A stretch of 64,000 nucleotides of DNA from Paragordius varius (lineage: Eukaryota > Nematomorpha). This document shows positions 12,271 through 25,755 of this stretch, piece by piece. Each line of letters opens with the position of its first letter. Within the stretch, counting starts at the first letter, position 1. A program made the position numbers and the translations under genes. Location of the stretch: the NCBI GenBank assembly GCA_964247055.1, contig OZ176053.1, positions 2,480,001-2,544,000 of the forward strand, in the 5' to 3' direction. Under the pieces are notes generated by a model. That model saw nothing but the letters and a program-made list of their open reading frames with translations, made no database searches and was not told the DNA's origin.

Positions 12271-13314
12271 TATTCATATGTGCCCGTACGAAATTTTCTC
12301 CGAAAAAAGTAATTCGCAGGAAAAGTGGTTACACCAGCACATAAATATTTTTACCAAATTTTATATCATTAGGCTGCCACACCTTCTTTAGAGAATAAAC
12401 CAGTATCACTCACTAAAAATTTTAAAGGCTAGCAAAAAAATTTCACACCTCCATAAGACACTTACTTTTTTACGCAAAATATATGGATATCTTTTTATAA
12501 CTATACAAAGCCACACAAGATAATTGTGGTCGCGACTAAGTACCATGAGAACCAACTCAAAAACTTTTAAAATACCTTTACCGACATAAAAAATACTTAA
12601 ATATTGTGATTATACTAAAAAAATAGATAGCCTTATATTTTCGGGTACTTTACATTGAAATTAAAGTCACACCGAGTTAACCGTAAAAATTTTATATTGT
12701 GCTAAAAAACATATAATAAATGGATAATTTATTGATAAATAGATATAATATAAAAAATTATCATGCAAATGCCAATACCACATACCTAAAAAAATAAAAT
12801 ATATTTAGTAATGATATAAATATATAAAAATCAGGGTAACTATGACAATACTCATTATTTTCATATTAAAATATTTCATCATTTTTAATTAAATAATACC
12901 TAAAATGTCCGGAATAAAATAATATTAAGTCAGAATAGTACGTTCATCATGTTCAGACCGCCCGTACAATTTTCATCACAAAGTAAAAATGTGTTTCGTT
13001 TGTTTATTCAATTTTTAATTCAAAAAATATACTTCTATCCAGGCTCAAGGATACTTTTTAAATTTGTGTGAATATTATTTAAATTAAAATAAAATTTTAC
13101 AGTTTCCACATAATAATTGGTTATTAAATTTTTATTTTCTAATGTCACTTTGATTCTTTTGATTAAGGCCTTACTAGATATTAACAAACAATTCAGAGTT
13201 TATATAAATTGAAAAATTTGTTCACAAATTCCTTGGTAGGGGGCAAAATATTGATTTTATAAAATAATAATAGTTCATTACATTTTTTTGAGGCACATTC
13301 TAGCTTAAGACTTT
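12271..13314. other. Gene-free A+T-rich intergenic stretch
   Basis: No gene, RNA or clearly bounded repeat recognised on either strand. Confidence 0.4.
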
Positions 13315-13868
13315 GATTCAATTTGGGGTACCAAAATATCTCCAAACTAAATTCGAGTTAAGATAATTAATTAAAAACTACTGAAGAAAACGCTCTCATA
13401 ATTTTTGTTTCTATCTTTATAAAAATATAAATATGCCAAAATATCTAAATGAAATTATGTTTTTTAAAAAAAAATTAATGTCAAACTACTTTGCCGCCAT
13501 TTTTATTTTCCAAAATTTTTGCAAATTATCGTCTTCATTTAATTTTAAGGGTAGAATTAGAGCTAATTTTTTATTTAAATTATATCTAACATTGATAGAA
13601 ACAGAAAAATCGGTTTGTTTTGTATTATTTTTCAATTTTATTATTGCACACATGTCACGTGAACTAAACTTTTTTTAGGTTTTAACTTAAAAAAGTATTT
13701 TTTAATAATTTTTTTTATATATTTCGGTTTATTAATGTCAAAATTTTTTGCCATGGTTTCGATTCCTCCCATATTTTTTAATGATTTTAATTTAAACAGG
13801 CCTGGGGTATTTAACTACCCAAATTTGAATCGAAGGACTAAAATGAATGTGTTGTATCCAAGTGTTAA
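13315..13868 (-). mobile_element. Family C TTAA-flanked element, reverse copy
   Basis: From TTAAGACTTTGATTC to CCAAGTGTTAA, 554 bp. It carries the family's CCATGGTTTCGATTCC block and the AGGCCTGGGGTATTTAACTA end. The left hairpin is partly decayed. Short open frames across it are not genes. Confidence 0.7.
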
Positions 13869-14129
13869 TACCTACGCATATATTGATAGCTACTCTTTAA
13901 ACTTTTATATAAATTATCAAATATTGTTTTGTTATGCTAAATATGAAGCTTACTATCTAACTTATATACTATGGGGTGGTGAGAAATCTGAAATATTATA
14001 GTGCATTAGATTTTGGGTATGGCGAATAAAGAAAATCATTTTTACTATTATGATAGCTGTTTTAGACCCCAAAATTTCTACCTATTAACTAATTATATTT
14101 TTTTTAGTGAAATCTAAAATATTCGTTCT

Positions 14130-14397
14130 TAATACAATTATCTTAAATTTTAGAGGTGGGCGTTGAAATTCTCAAGTTATGCATAAAGGTATATCAGCTC
14201 TTAAAATAAAGGGGAGAAAATATTTGGATAAATGATATATGCTAAACCAAGGGGAAAATTTCGGAAAACATATGTATTTTTAAATTATAGAAATATTTTT
14301 GTAAAGCGAATCTGGTATGAAGCAAGGTAAAAACAGTATAAAAGCACTTTCAAACATTCCACCACATCCTAAATCAGTAGCTAAAACAAATAACCTG

Positions 14398-14433
<36 letters not shown>

Positions 14434-14640
14434 TGAGAGAAATATGTTTCAGGATTATAATGCTTTTGGTTTTAGCCCTTACGTATGAGAGATGAATATA
14501 TCTTTTGTATAAGTGTTCTGCATCAGAAAATTCCAAAATTTGCCCACATTCTTTAAAAAAAATTTTCGCGAAAGCTTTAAGCAAAGCAATGATTTTAAGA
14601 AATTTAATTTTAGACGTAGGCTCCAAAAGTTCTTTATTTT
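14130..14640. repeat. Family H repeat fragment with AT microsatellite
   Basis: Contains the GTGGGCGTTGAAATTCTCAA block shared with 4930 and 44570, and a block near 14452 (TTTTGGTTTTAGCCCTTACG) shared with 44376. A (TA)n tract lies at 14399-14433. Confidence 0.4.
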
Positions 14641-14661
14641 CAGTCTTCTAAAAAAGCTATG

Positions 14662-15169
14662 TTAACACTTGAATAAAACACATTCACATCCCTCCTTCGT
14701 AAATTGGGGTAGTTGGATAACCCCGGACTGTTCATTTAATATTTAGAAACCATGGAAGGAATTAAAATTAGAGCAAATCACACATATAGCATTAATGAAC
14801 TTAAATATAAAAATAATCATTAAATCTTGATATTACTATATTAAGTACCCATAGGAAAAATTTAGACTTGAGTGCATTATCTAAACTTAATAATATTGGA
14901 AAACTATTTGTATTTCTGTCAATGTTAAATGTGAAAATAAAAAATTAGCTTGAAATGTAGCTTTAAAAATTAAACTCAATATTTTGCAAAAAATGGCCTC
15001 AAGGTTTGATATGGAATTTTTTTCAAAGCAAATTTTTAGACGTTTCAGCTATTTATATATTATTAGGAGAAGAGTAAATATGAAATTGGGACCGTTTCGT
15101 TTAGTAGTTTTTAAAATATATCAGTTTAAATATAGTCTATAAGGATCCAATTATAAATCAAAGAGTTAA
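14662..15169 (+). repeat. Family C element, diverged copy
   Basis: Starts TTAACACTTGAATAAAACAC and ends near AAAGAGTTAA. It retains GGGGTAGTTGGATAACCCC and GGGACCGTTTCGTTTAGTAG. Many small indels indicate greater age than the copy at 3296. Confidence 0.6.
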
Positions 15170-15239
15170 AATTAAGGCCTAGATTTCACGGTAAAAATTT
15201 TAAATATGACATTTAAAAATTATTTAAAATGCATATAAA

Positions 15240-16260
15240 AATTTAATTTTTAACAAAATTTGAAGCGTCTTCATACTATTTTGGTATGATGGAAAATATA
15301 TAAAAACGGTTTTAGGTATTAACGCGTTTGGGTTATATGAAAACACTTTATCTTTATAATGTGAAGATGCTGAACATTTCTATCCCTTCGAATTTTTAAA
15401 TTAAAGATTCGGCTTCGTTGAATTTTTGTAGAAAAAGACAATTAACATATATTTGATGAAACAATAAATTTAATCACATTAAATCATATAAAAAAGTGTT
15501 TTAATATCGAAAAGCGTTTTAATACCGAAATACTTTAAATATGCTTCAGCAAAATTTTGCAAATATTAAATTTTTGCCTCCATTTATAATAAATTTGGAA
15601 CGATGTTAAAATTAAGCATATTTTAAAACTTTTTAGCGCAAATTTTTCCGTTACTTTTGATAAAACTAGCGCCCATAGAAAAGAAAAATTTGGGACTTTC
15701 GGAGCCCTCATCAAATTTTTTTATAATTGTAGTTTGGCAGTTTATGATAATATTTACTGATATTTTTTGGAATGAAGCATGTCACGTTCAAAAAATTGAT
15801 TTAAAAATTTGCGCAAATTCACCATTTTTTGACACTGAGGAATTATCACAAAAGTGCTAACAACTTACTTGTATTCCTAAGGCCCGCGAAAAGCATCATG
15901 ATAATTCTGTTACATTTCTTATTATTATACATATTTGAACTTGTTTTTTTCAGACACTGCATTATAAATTCGATAATTATGACCATTTTCAACAGTTTAG
16001 AATTTTAATTTTATTTTCTTGATCCTAAATTTTAGGTGAATTCATGAAAAATTTATACTTTACTTAAGCAATTTGAAACAAACTACTGATATAATAATTA
16101 CGAAAATTCAGCCTAATCGATTTTTATAGAAAAGCTTTATATCTTTAGATTATAACGTTTTCATCATGCTTAAAATGGTATATAGCTTAAACAAAAGTTT
16201 GTTAAGATCATTTTTTTGAAGCAAGTATGGATTTTTAATTCCGCCTTATGGGGTAGTTTC
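15240..16260. repeat. Family H dispersed repeat, second segment
   Basis: Blocks around 15280 (TTTGGTATGATGGAAAA), 15685 (AATTTGGGACTTTCGGAGC) and 16160 (GTTTTCATCATGCTTAAAAT) recur at 44380-45060, partly inverted. No coding potential. Confidence 0.4.
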
Positions 16261-17072
16261 ATATCCTAAAACTCTCACAAATATTTAAACAAGCATTTAA
16301 AGTATTAACACAAATATAAAAATGGACTTTCATTAGCCCTTTAAGCGCAATATACAAAAAATATCTTTTAAAAAATTTAAAAGAATGCTTATATCAAACT
16401 TTTTTGCCGCCATTTTTTGTTATTTTTTTATATCGCCAATGCAACAGGCAAATATTCTAATATAATGGAATGTAGATAATTTCCTTTAGTAACTTTTCAC
16501 GCTTTATTTTACCAGCAAAAATTTGATATATTTTAATTATTAGATGATCGCTTTAATCATGCTTAGTTGTCCCAGTTTTATGAGACATAAAATTTAAAAT
16601 ATTAACTATTTTCATTTTAACTAAAATAACCCTTAAACAGTAGTTTACATTGAGCTCTGGGATATAAAACTACCCAAAATGCCGTGGATATAAAAGTAAA
16701 ACGTCATTACATATAAATAGGATATTTAATGTTATCTGGCATATATATATAAGGTTTTTCACGGCGAATATTAGTATAATTGCGTTTATTCAGTTCCGTA
16801 CAATGTCATTCTATTGTACGCGATGACATTTTGTCGTAGTTTTCCATCGCATAGCTTAAAGCAGTAAACAAATTACTATTCTAAATTGTTTTGTAAGAAG
16901 TCATAGTATTAATTTATATGTGTAATAATTTTATAACCATGATCGTCTAAAGTTTTTATAATTAACGTTTTAAGGCGCATTTTTATAGAATAATTCAGAA
17001 GCTTATAGGATCGAAAATTTTACATTTATCGTATGTTTCCGAGTGTGAATTAACTGCCATATGTTTGTGTAA
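16261..17072. other. EFR3 upstream region
   Basis: Upstream of the EFR3 start codon. A TATATATAAGG run at 16744-16754 and a TCAGTT at 16790-16795 resemble a TATA box and an arthropod-type initiator, but the spacing of about 45 bp is longer than usual, so neither is called as a promoter. No gene is present. Confidence 0.35.
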
Positions 17073-20000
17073 ATGGGTTTTAAAAAATATTGCTGTCATT
17101 GCGGGCCCTTTAAACCTAGATACCAGAGGTTGGTTGATAATATATTTCCTTCTGATCCAAATGATGGATTAGTCCGAAGCAACATGGAAAAATTAACCTT
17201 TTTCGCTTTATCATCGCCTGAAAAACTAGATCGTATAGGAGAATATTTGGCTAAGAAGTATTCGAAATGACTTTTTTTTAATGTTTGTTTATTTTTTGTA
17301 GAAAACTTTATAATGACACATATAATTTTTTCCCGTTTTAACAATTTTTTCTGATTTTTTAAACTTCATTTCTCTATATTTTACAGCACCTCAAAGTTCT
17401 TAATGTACTTCGAAAGAATATTTTTTTAAATTTTATCTCTAGGTTAACAAGAGATATTGCTCGCCGTAGATATGGAAGAATATTTATTGCAATGGATGCC
17501 TTAGATCAATTGTTAGTGGCTTGTCATGCACAAACGCTAAATGTTTTCGTTGAAAGTTTCTTGAAAATGGTACAAAAACTGCTCGAATGTGATGAACCTG
17601 ATCTTAATATATTAGCTACCAATTCATTTGTAAAATTCTCAAACATTGAGGAGGATGCACCCTCGTATCACAGAAGGTACTCCTCTTGAAATGTCAAACA
17701 ATATTTTATTAATAGGAAATATTCCATAAATTTTAGTTGCCAATAATTGAAACATTATAATAGATTAATTCACGTATTAAATTTATTTTTTGCCGTTCTT
17801 ATGACGATCCAGTGTCCAAAATTAATTATATAATATCAATTTATATATATATATATATATATAAAATTGGGTGTATTATCAATTTACATCTTTAATCCCC
17901 ATTTAACAGGTCAAGACAATATATTATTTTTGTAAAAAAATCCATAGATATTAATAATGTTTCGATAATATGTATTTTAGTTTTGTCTGTAAATTATTCT
18001 TTATATTTTGCAGATATGACTTTTTCATCAGCAAATTTGCTTCAATGTGCCATAGTAATATACCTGACCTCAGAGCACGCTCTAAAATACGGAAGTCTGG
18101 TTTAAAGGGAATCCACGCAGTTATTAGAAAAACTGTCAGCGATGATTTACAGGTCTGATATGAATAAAGATAAAACGTAAAGAAGGAGAAATAATTTTGC
18201 TAAACTATGACTACCGTCTTATTTTCAAACCTAAATTTTTTTCACTATAACATTTATCTCATTAAAAATGGGAAATATATGATAAGATGTGTTATTAATT
18301 TACAATTTGTTATATTGCTATCCGAAACGATAGATATTCAAAAAATAAAGGTTGTTTATGAGCCATAATCAAAAATACTTATTCATTTCATAATATTAAT
18401 CGAATACATTTGTTTAGTATATGTTGAGTAATAAATTTTTATTCCTCAAAAGATGATACATTCAAATATAATATATATTTTGAAAAAAAAAATTTATTAA
18501 TATATTTTGTATGCTATTATTTTATCGATAACATCAATTTTATTCCCGATTTTTTGCTTATTTTTAAAAATTATTTTAAAACTATGCCCATATTAGCCCA
18601 ATTATTTGATTTGATTTTTTTTCAATCTTATTATAATTTACAGTGTCGTTTTTAAATCTTATAGGTTAATATCTATGAACCGGAACATATGAAAAAAATT
18701 ATTCCATCCATCCTGTATAATATGCACGATCCTGATCTAATAAAATCCCCAGTGCATTCTGATACTACGAAGGGTCAAGAATTTAATACTAATTCCCACG
18801 ATAAACTAATCAGTGCAAGGAATGGTATATCTAATTTAAGCAATAGTGAATTAGATACTAGTCAAACAACTAAGGACACCCGCTTGTTGTGTAATTAATT
18901 TTATATGATTTTTAACATTTGAGGCTAGATAAGGGATTGAATGATTTTTTTTAATAGAAATATGGGTTTAATTGGAAAAATTGAAATATTTAGCTGTTTT
19001 AGATGACAATTTTTATACTTTATTATATATTAAAGTACAACAATATTATGTTTTATCACAATACGCTTAAAATATATTTAGCGTAAATTTGTGAAAATTT
19101 TTTAAAATAATGGTTTATGGATGGACTTTCTATAGATTTTATAAGCTGAAGTGTTTATGCGATATTTAAATTATATGTTGTGCCAAGTTGCCTAAATAAT
19201 CATAAAATTATGTGATTCAAACTAAAATTATGTAGCATTTGTGTTAATTAAGATCTGGTTTTCTTAAAACTCTTTTAAACTTCAAATAGTTATAAATATA
19301 ACTTAACCGCATATAAAATTTTTCTTTTCTTAAAAACTTGACAAAATTTGGAAAACTAACCATTATAATTAATTAAGCCAAATATATAAATTTTTCGACG
19401 ATCTTAATCCAATTTTTCAATTATGTTTTCAGTTCTACCCATTATAATGATATTCTTTTGCAAACTTTTTTGACTTTTCAACATTTTCCCACCACACGTA
19501 TGTACAAACTCATAAATTTACTTTTATTTCGGGTGGTTATTCAATTTCAATGATTCGAATGTTACCCCCGTATTTTTAGTATTCTTTGTTAAATTTGGAT
19601 TGGGGCAGGTCTGTCTATATTTCGTTTTTTGGGTAAGTTAGGATTAGCCTTTTTATGATAAAACACTACCACACTAAACGTCCTTTTAATTCAGTCACTA
19701 TAATCTAATTTTAAAATATACGCCAAAAATTTTACTATTTTTTAAAATAAATTTTACATTTCTAACATTGTTTTTGGAACCGCAACCGTGTTTCGATTTA
19801 ATAAAGATTTTTTGTTTCTTATTGTATGGTTTCATTCTTTTAAAGTCAATTGGTTCTAATTCTGAACTTTAAAATTATGATATAGCATATTATTACCATA
19901 CAATTTAAAATGTTAGACAATTATAAACTATAAAATTTGATGCTTTATTTTTCTGAAAAAGTAAAAAACATGATACTCTAATTAAATGCAAAAAAGTAAA

Positions 20001-22490
20001 AATGTTTGTAACAAAAAATTTTTAATATTGGACGATAAATTTTAAAATATTTAAAAAAAATCAGTTTAGGTTGGTTTTTTTGTTCTAAAATGCTTTCAAA
20101 AAAGCGAATGTAGTTCCGGTTTTAATTTATTTTTCCATCTTTATGTTCAATGTATGCATTAATTAACGAAAATAAGTATACATTTTTATTAAACTTTGTG
20201 AATAATCCGCGATATATGGAATGAGCTTTTATGAAAGAGGGATGGATATTTGATCCAAAAATTTGTTTTTTAACTATAATTGGAGCACTTAGAAATTTAT
20301 ATATTTCTTTTTTATCTATAATGAGTTTCATATATTTTCAAATATGCCTTAAAATAATTTTTATCATAAACTACACTTTTTTATGGGATAAGAACCTTTT
20401 TTTAACATAAAAAGGCAATGAAATCTAAGTATATCAAGTAATATCACCGCCATCTCTATATTGGTTTAAATTTTCATAAATATATCTTAACAGTAATTTT
20501 TACACTCGTTTAACCAATTATTCCAATACTAATTTTTTATGTTTTAAAGATCCATATATATATATATTATATTATATTTAGCACCTATTAAAGATGTAAA
20601 GGAATCAGGTTTGCTTCGAGAAAAACAAAAATTATTGGATTTTAATCACACCAACACTCACAATGGTGGTGGCCATCGAATGCATAGAAAAGAAAAAATT
20701 TCTGACCTGGCTGAAACTTGTTTAAGGGAGCTCATATCTAAAGCTTCATTTGCCACATTAAAAGTTTGTTTTGTGATTAATTATTTTGTTTTAAATGTTA
20801 TTAAATGCTGTTAGTTTGATTTTTTAAGCTGTTTTTTATAAATTTATATATATTTGTATATATATATATATATATATATTACCATATAAGTAATAAATTG
20901 GGTCATTATTTAGTTGTACATTGCTTTAATTATATTAATGCATATATAGTAATTTTTTAAACACTACGTAAAAGATAAATTTTTAATTAAAAAGACAACC
21001 ATACCTTTTTTAAACCGTTATATTTCGAGGGTAATATATTGTTTTGGTTCACATAATAAAGAAAATCAATTTGGTAAACTATAATTATGTCTTCGTTATC
21101 GTATAAAGGTTATATGAAAAACTAAGAGTAGAAAAATAAGGTGTTCTTTATATGTAATGAATTTTTCTTTGAGTGTTTTAAACGTTCTGTCTGCTTTTTA
21201 TATATTTAAATTACTGTATTATTTATAAGAATAAGAGATAATATAAAAGTTACAGTAAGCAAATGTTGGTCAATTCACATTATGGTATAATATTAAACAC
21301 TTATTTTGGCCATAATAATTAGTTAAAAATTTAATGTTGTAAGGTAAGATAGGGAAAAATTGGAATTTTAATCCGATTCTTGCTTTTTCCAAAATTGGCC
21401 CATGTTTAATTTGCTATTATAGAGTGTTTTACAACCGTTAATGGAACATTTTGATTACCATAAGCTTTGGAGTGCATATCCTTCCGATAGTTTTGTCACA
21501 TATGTCCTTCAACTCATAATGTATTGTGTTAAACCACAATACACGCATCTCGTCATTGATATGTTACTTATGCACCTCAATGAACACGAGTAAGTATAAA
21601 AATGTTTTAAGTTTTTATAGTTTTTGATGAATATTTTTGTATTTTTTATTATCAGGAAAAAAAACAATATAACGATAGCTAAATTTAGGAATGAAAACGA
21701 AACTAGAACTCAAAAAGTTTATTGAATATTTTTTTTCCAATAAACGATTTTGTGGCAATTTTTTTTCAATTTAGCTATAATGACATTATTACGCTTTTAC
21801 AAACAATTTTTCGATCATTGTTTACCTTAAAATAATGATTAAAAATTTGATTTGAACCCTTTAAACCATAATTTTTGATATAGGTTACTTTTTTAAGTTA
21901 GCGATATTAATATTTTAAAAAAAATGTGTTAGTTATATCATATTCACAAATTAAGTCACATATTTGACAATAACCTTATACGCTTTATATTTATCCCTAA
22001 TGTAAATCAGAAAAGTTTTTTGTCAAAGTTTTAATTTTTAACTAATATATACCATTTACAATTCAAATTCACCCTTGAACAATTTATCGGGCCAATATAA
22101 CTTATCATTAATATGAAATATATCTTAATGGCATATTATTTTTTCAGTATTATTTTAATTTTAAACAAAATTTTATTTTTTATTAAAAATAATAAGTAGT
22201 TTTTAATCTTAAAAAACATTTAATTTATTTTAGGGTGAATTTGAATTGTTCGAGGGTGAATTTGAATTATTCTAGGGTGAATTTGAACTCTAAATGGTAT
22301 ATAAGGACTATTCTTCTTTATCTCACATTACATATAATTTAACTTTTTATGGAGATTAATGGAAACATACAAAATTGCAACTCTCGATGTTTTTTCTAAT
22401 AAACCAATCTTTCAACTTTGTTTTAATATTTTCTAATTTTTAATTTATCAAATATTTATATTTTACAAAACTTGTTAAATTAAAGTTTAT

Positions 22491-22521
<31 letters not shown>

Positions 22522-23183
22522 CATTTACAATTCAATTTCACCCTCAAACAATTCAAATTCACCCTTGAACAATTCAAAATCACCCTTAAACAATTCAAAT
22601 TCACCCTTAAACAATTCAAATTCACCCCTAACTAAAATATATGTTTTTTAAGATTAAAAATATCTATTTTATATATTTTTCAAAAATAAAAATTTTGTTT
22701 TGAATTAAAATAATACTGAAAAAAATAATAAACTATACCATAAACATATATTTCATATTAATAATGAGTTATATTAGTTCGAAAACACATAATTTATTTT
22801 TAGGGTGAATTTGAATTGTTCGAGGGTGAATTTGAATTGTTCAAGGGTGAATTTGAACTGTAAATGGTATATATTTGCGTAACATTAGGGATGATCCTTT
22901 CTTAAGAGCAAACATTATGAATGCCATCTCTCAAATCATTAATATGGCTACCTTGTCATCCATTGGTCCCTCCATCCATCAATGGTTCAACAAAATGTTC
23001 AAAGATTTAAAACAATCCGTTCAATTAAATATAACGAATGAGGTTCTTTTTTAAGATGTTTGCAAAGAATGAAGAATTTTTATTGGTATTTTGAAGTTTT
23101 AAAATTAAGAATTTCTGGCTAATATTAAAAACCGTAAGAATGTTGGTATTTTAAAAAATCTTTATATATTTAATAAAAATGGT

Positions 23184-23221
<38 letters not shown>

Positions 23222-25724
23222 GTTTACAATTCAAATTCACCCTTGAACAATTCAAATTCATTCTCGAACAATTCATATTCACCTTAAAAATAAATTATGT
23301 GTTTTCGGGATAATATATCATTAATATGAAATATATTTTTACGACATAGTTTGTTTTTTCCAGCATTACATTAGTTTTAAAAACAAATTTCATATTTTAA
23401 AAATATTATAAAATAAAGGTGATTTTTAATCTTTAAAAATACGTAATTTAGTTTTAGGGTGGAAATGTGCGAGGGTGAATTTAAATTGATGAATTTTATA
23501 TATGGTGAAATTTATATTGCTTTTACGCGTTGTTACTGTCTTATCCAGGGGTGACCAACATATATTTTCGCGGGCCACATTTGTTTAACAAATTTTTTAT
23601 AGATTTTGTCCATAAGACTGTTAACATTTTTACTAGTTCTTTGCCGAATTTCGGAAAGATTTATCGAATAAAATTGGCCAAGAAAATAAATTTTACATAG
23701 ATTTTATATATAATTCGTGGGCTGTGTTGGACACGCCTGGTGTAATCGTTTTAAACAAAATCTTTTTTTTTCCCTTATAAAACTATAGGACAAACAAAAA
23801 GGTGAAAATTTGTTTCAACAAGCAATTATACATACAATGGGAGAATTTGCTACCAATCTACCGGATTATCAAAAAATTCAAGTCATGATATTTATTATGA
23901 ATCAAGTCCCACCCCCTGACTCTTATGATAAGAGGGATCTTATGTTGTTTCGACCTACGGAAAATATTACTAGGTTATTTTTTTGGAGAAAATATTTTTG
24001 ACAAATCTTTAATTAAAATGCGAAAAAAATTTAATTTTAGTATGAAAATTTGGTAATTTTTTAAAAAAAGCGTAATTTTTGATTGCTACATATTACATAA
24101 TTATAAGTTTTTGCTACATTAAAAGTAGTTTTTAATGACTTTTAAAAATAAATTAAACAATGTGCGAAAATTTTATTTAATTATTTCCTAGACTAATTTT
24201 AATTTTTTGGCGGAAAGGGGGGCCGTTATTAAAAAAACTAAATATTTTTTATCAATTTTTGCTAATATATATTATTTAATTACTTTTAGTAATAATGTTA
24301 TCGACAATACAATAAATGATCATAGAAAATCTTCCAGTATTGACAATAAGGATCCCAAAATATCTTTACCAATTAGTAAGGGGCTTTATCTTTTGATTTT
24401 TCATTACAAGAATGACTTATTATTTTGATTTTTTTTCAAACACAGTTTATATAACATAATATTTTATATTTTTATTATACCGTATATATATAAAAACTTA
24501 TTTAAAATGGTTTAATTTATATTAATTTATTTACGACATAGTTCGATACAATAGTTAGTTTTTTTGAAAAATGTAAAAATATCGCGTTATATATATTTTT
24601 TAATAGCTCATTTTGCCAAATTATAATTACAATTTACGTCCTTTTTTATTTCAATCATTTCCTCAATACATTTATTTTAGCCGGTGGGAATAAGCCTAAG
24701 GTAGAAACACGAATTACACAAGATACCAAAGGGCGTTTCAAAACAGAAATTCTGGATGAAACTAAATTATCATTTCCTTCAAAGTTTTGTATTATTTTTA
24801 CTTTTTTTTATTACAAAAAATTTTACATTAGAAAAATAAATTGAAATTATATGCAGATAAAATGTAAAAACATAAAGACAAATCTTTTTTTTTCAAAAGA
24901 TTGGTCGCTGTAAAGGTTTAAACTTGATTTTTTATAGATACATAACTTATTGTTTTATTTTGCAAAGTATGAATTTAGACATGTAAAATGGTAATACAAT
25001 TATTTATATATATATTTTAAAATTTTTATTAAAAAATATGGGATAAATCAAAGTTCTTAAGAAATATATAGTTGTCTTTTGAAAAAAAACATTTTTTCTT
25101 ACATTGTGTCTATATAATTTTTATTTTTACCATAAATCTTTGTAAAATTTAAAATTATTATCCATGTATTTGGCTCGGAATTTATAAACTTATTGGTATT
25201 CGAAGTAAAAAATTTACCTGTTAGGAAATATTTTATCCCCTTTAAAATTCATTTTTTTGTATTTTAGCACTGTACCATCAGAGACGCCACAAAATGTTCA
25301 AAACACCGATCTGGATGATTATGTCGTAAAAATAGTTGGTCCAAAATTATCAGTTTCCTCAGGTAAGTATGATAATTTTAAATACTAAGTTTCAAAATTT
25401 TTGATACACTTTTAATTTTGATTTACCACATTAACTAAAGATAGACTTTTAAACAGCATTTTATGGCGACTATTTTTGTCATTTAATATTAGGGTGTCCA
25501 ACAATCTTTGTTCGGTAAGCAAAAGTGTAAAAACCAAAAAAATGCATTTTAATCAATAATTTATGATTATTAGAAGATATATCATCCTAAATTGGGCTTA
25601 AAATAAATAAATAAAACAAAATATACCAAAGTAATCCGGTAAGATATTTATGTTGAAAACTCCTTGTTTTAATGATTTTTTGGTTGTTTAATTTTTAAAT
25701 AATTATAACACGTTTTTTTCATAG

Positions 25725-25755
<31 letters not shown>

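Noticed and set aside
13735-14001. 88-codon plus-strand open frame
   Set aside because: Runs through the end of a family C element and unrelated flank.
16744-16795. TATA plus TCAGTT as EFR3 core promoter
   Set aside because: Spacing is about 45 bp instead of about 30, and TA runs are everywhere in this sequence.
22520-22871. Regularly spaced 21-bp repeats, superficially CRISPR-like
   Set aside because: Repeats are contiguous without unique spacers, form inverted pairs at element ends, and lie in a eukaryotic intron.
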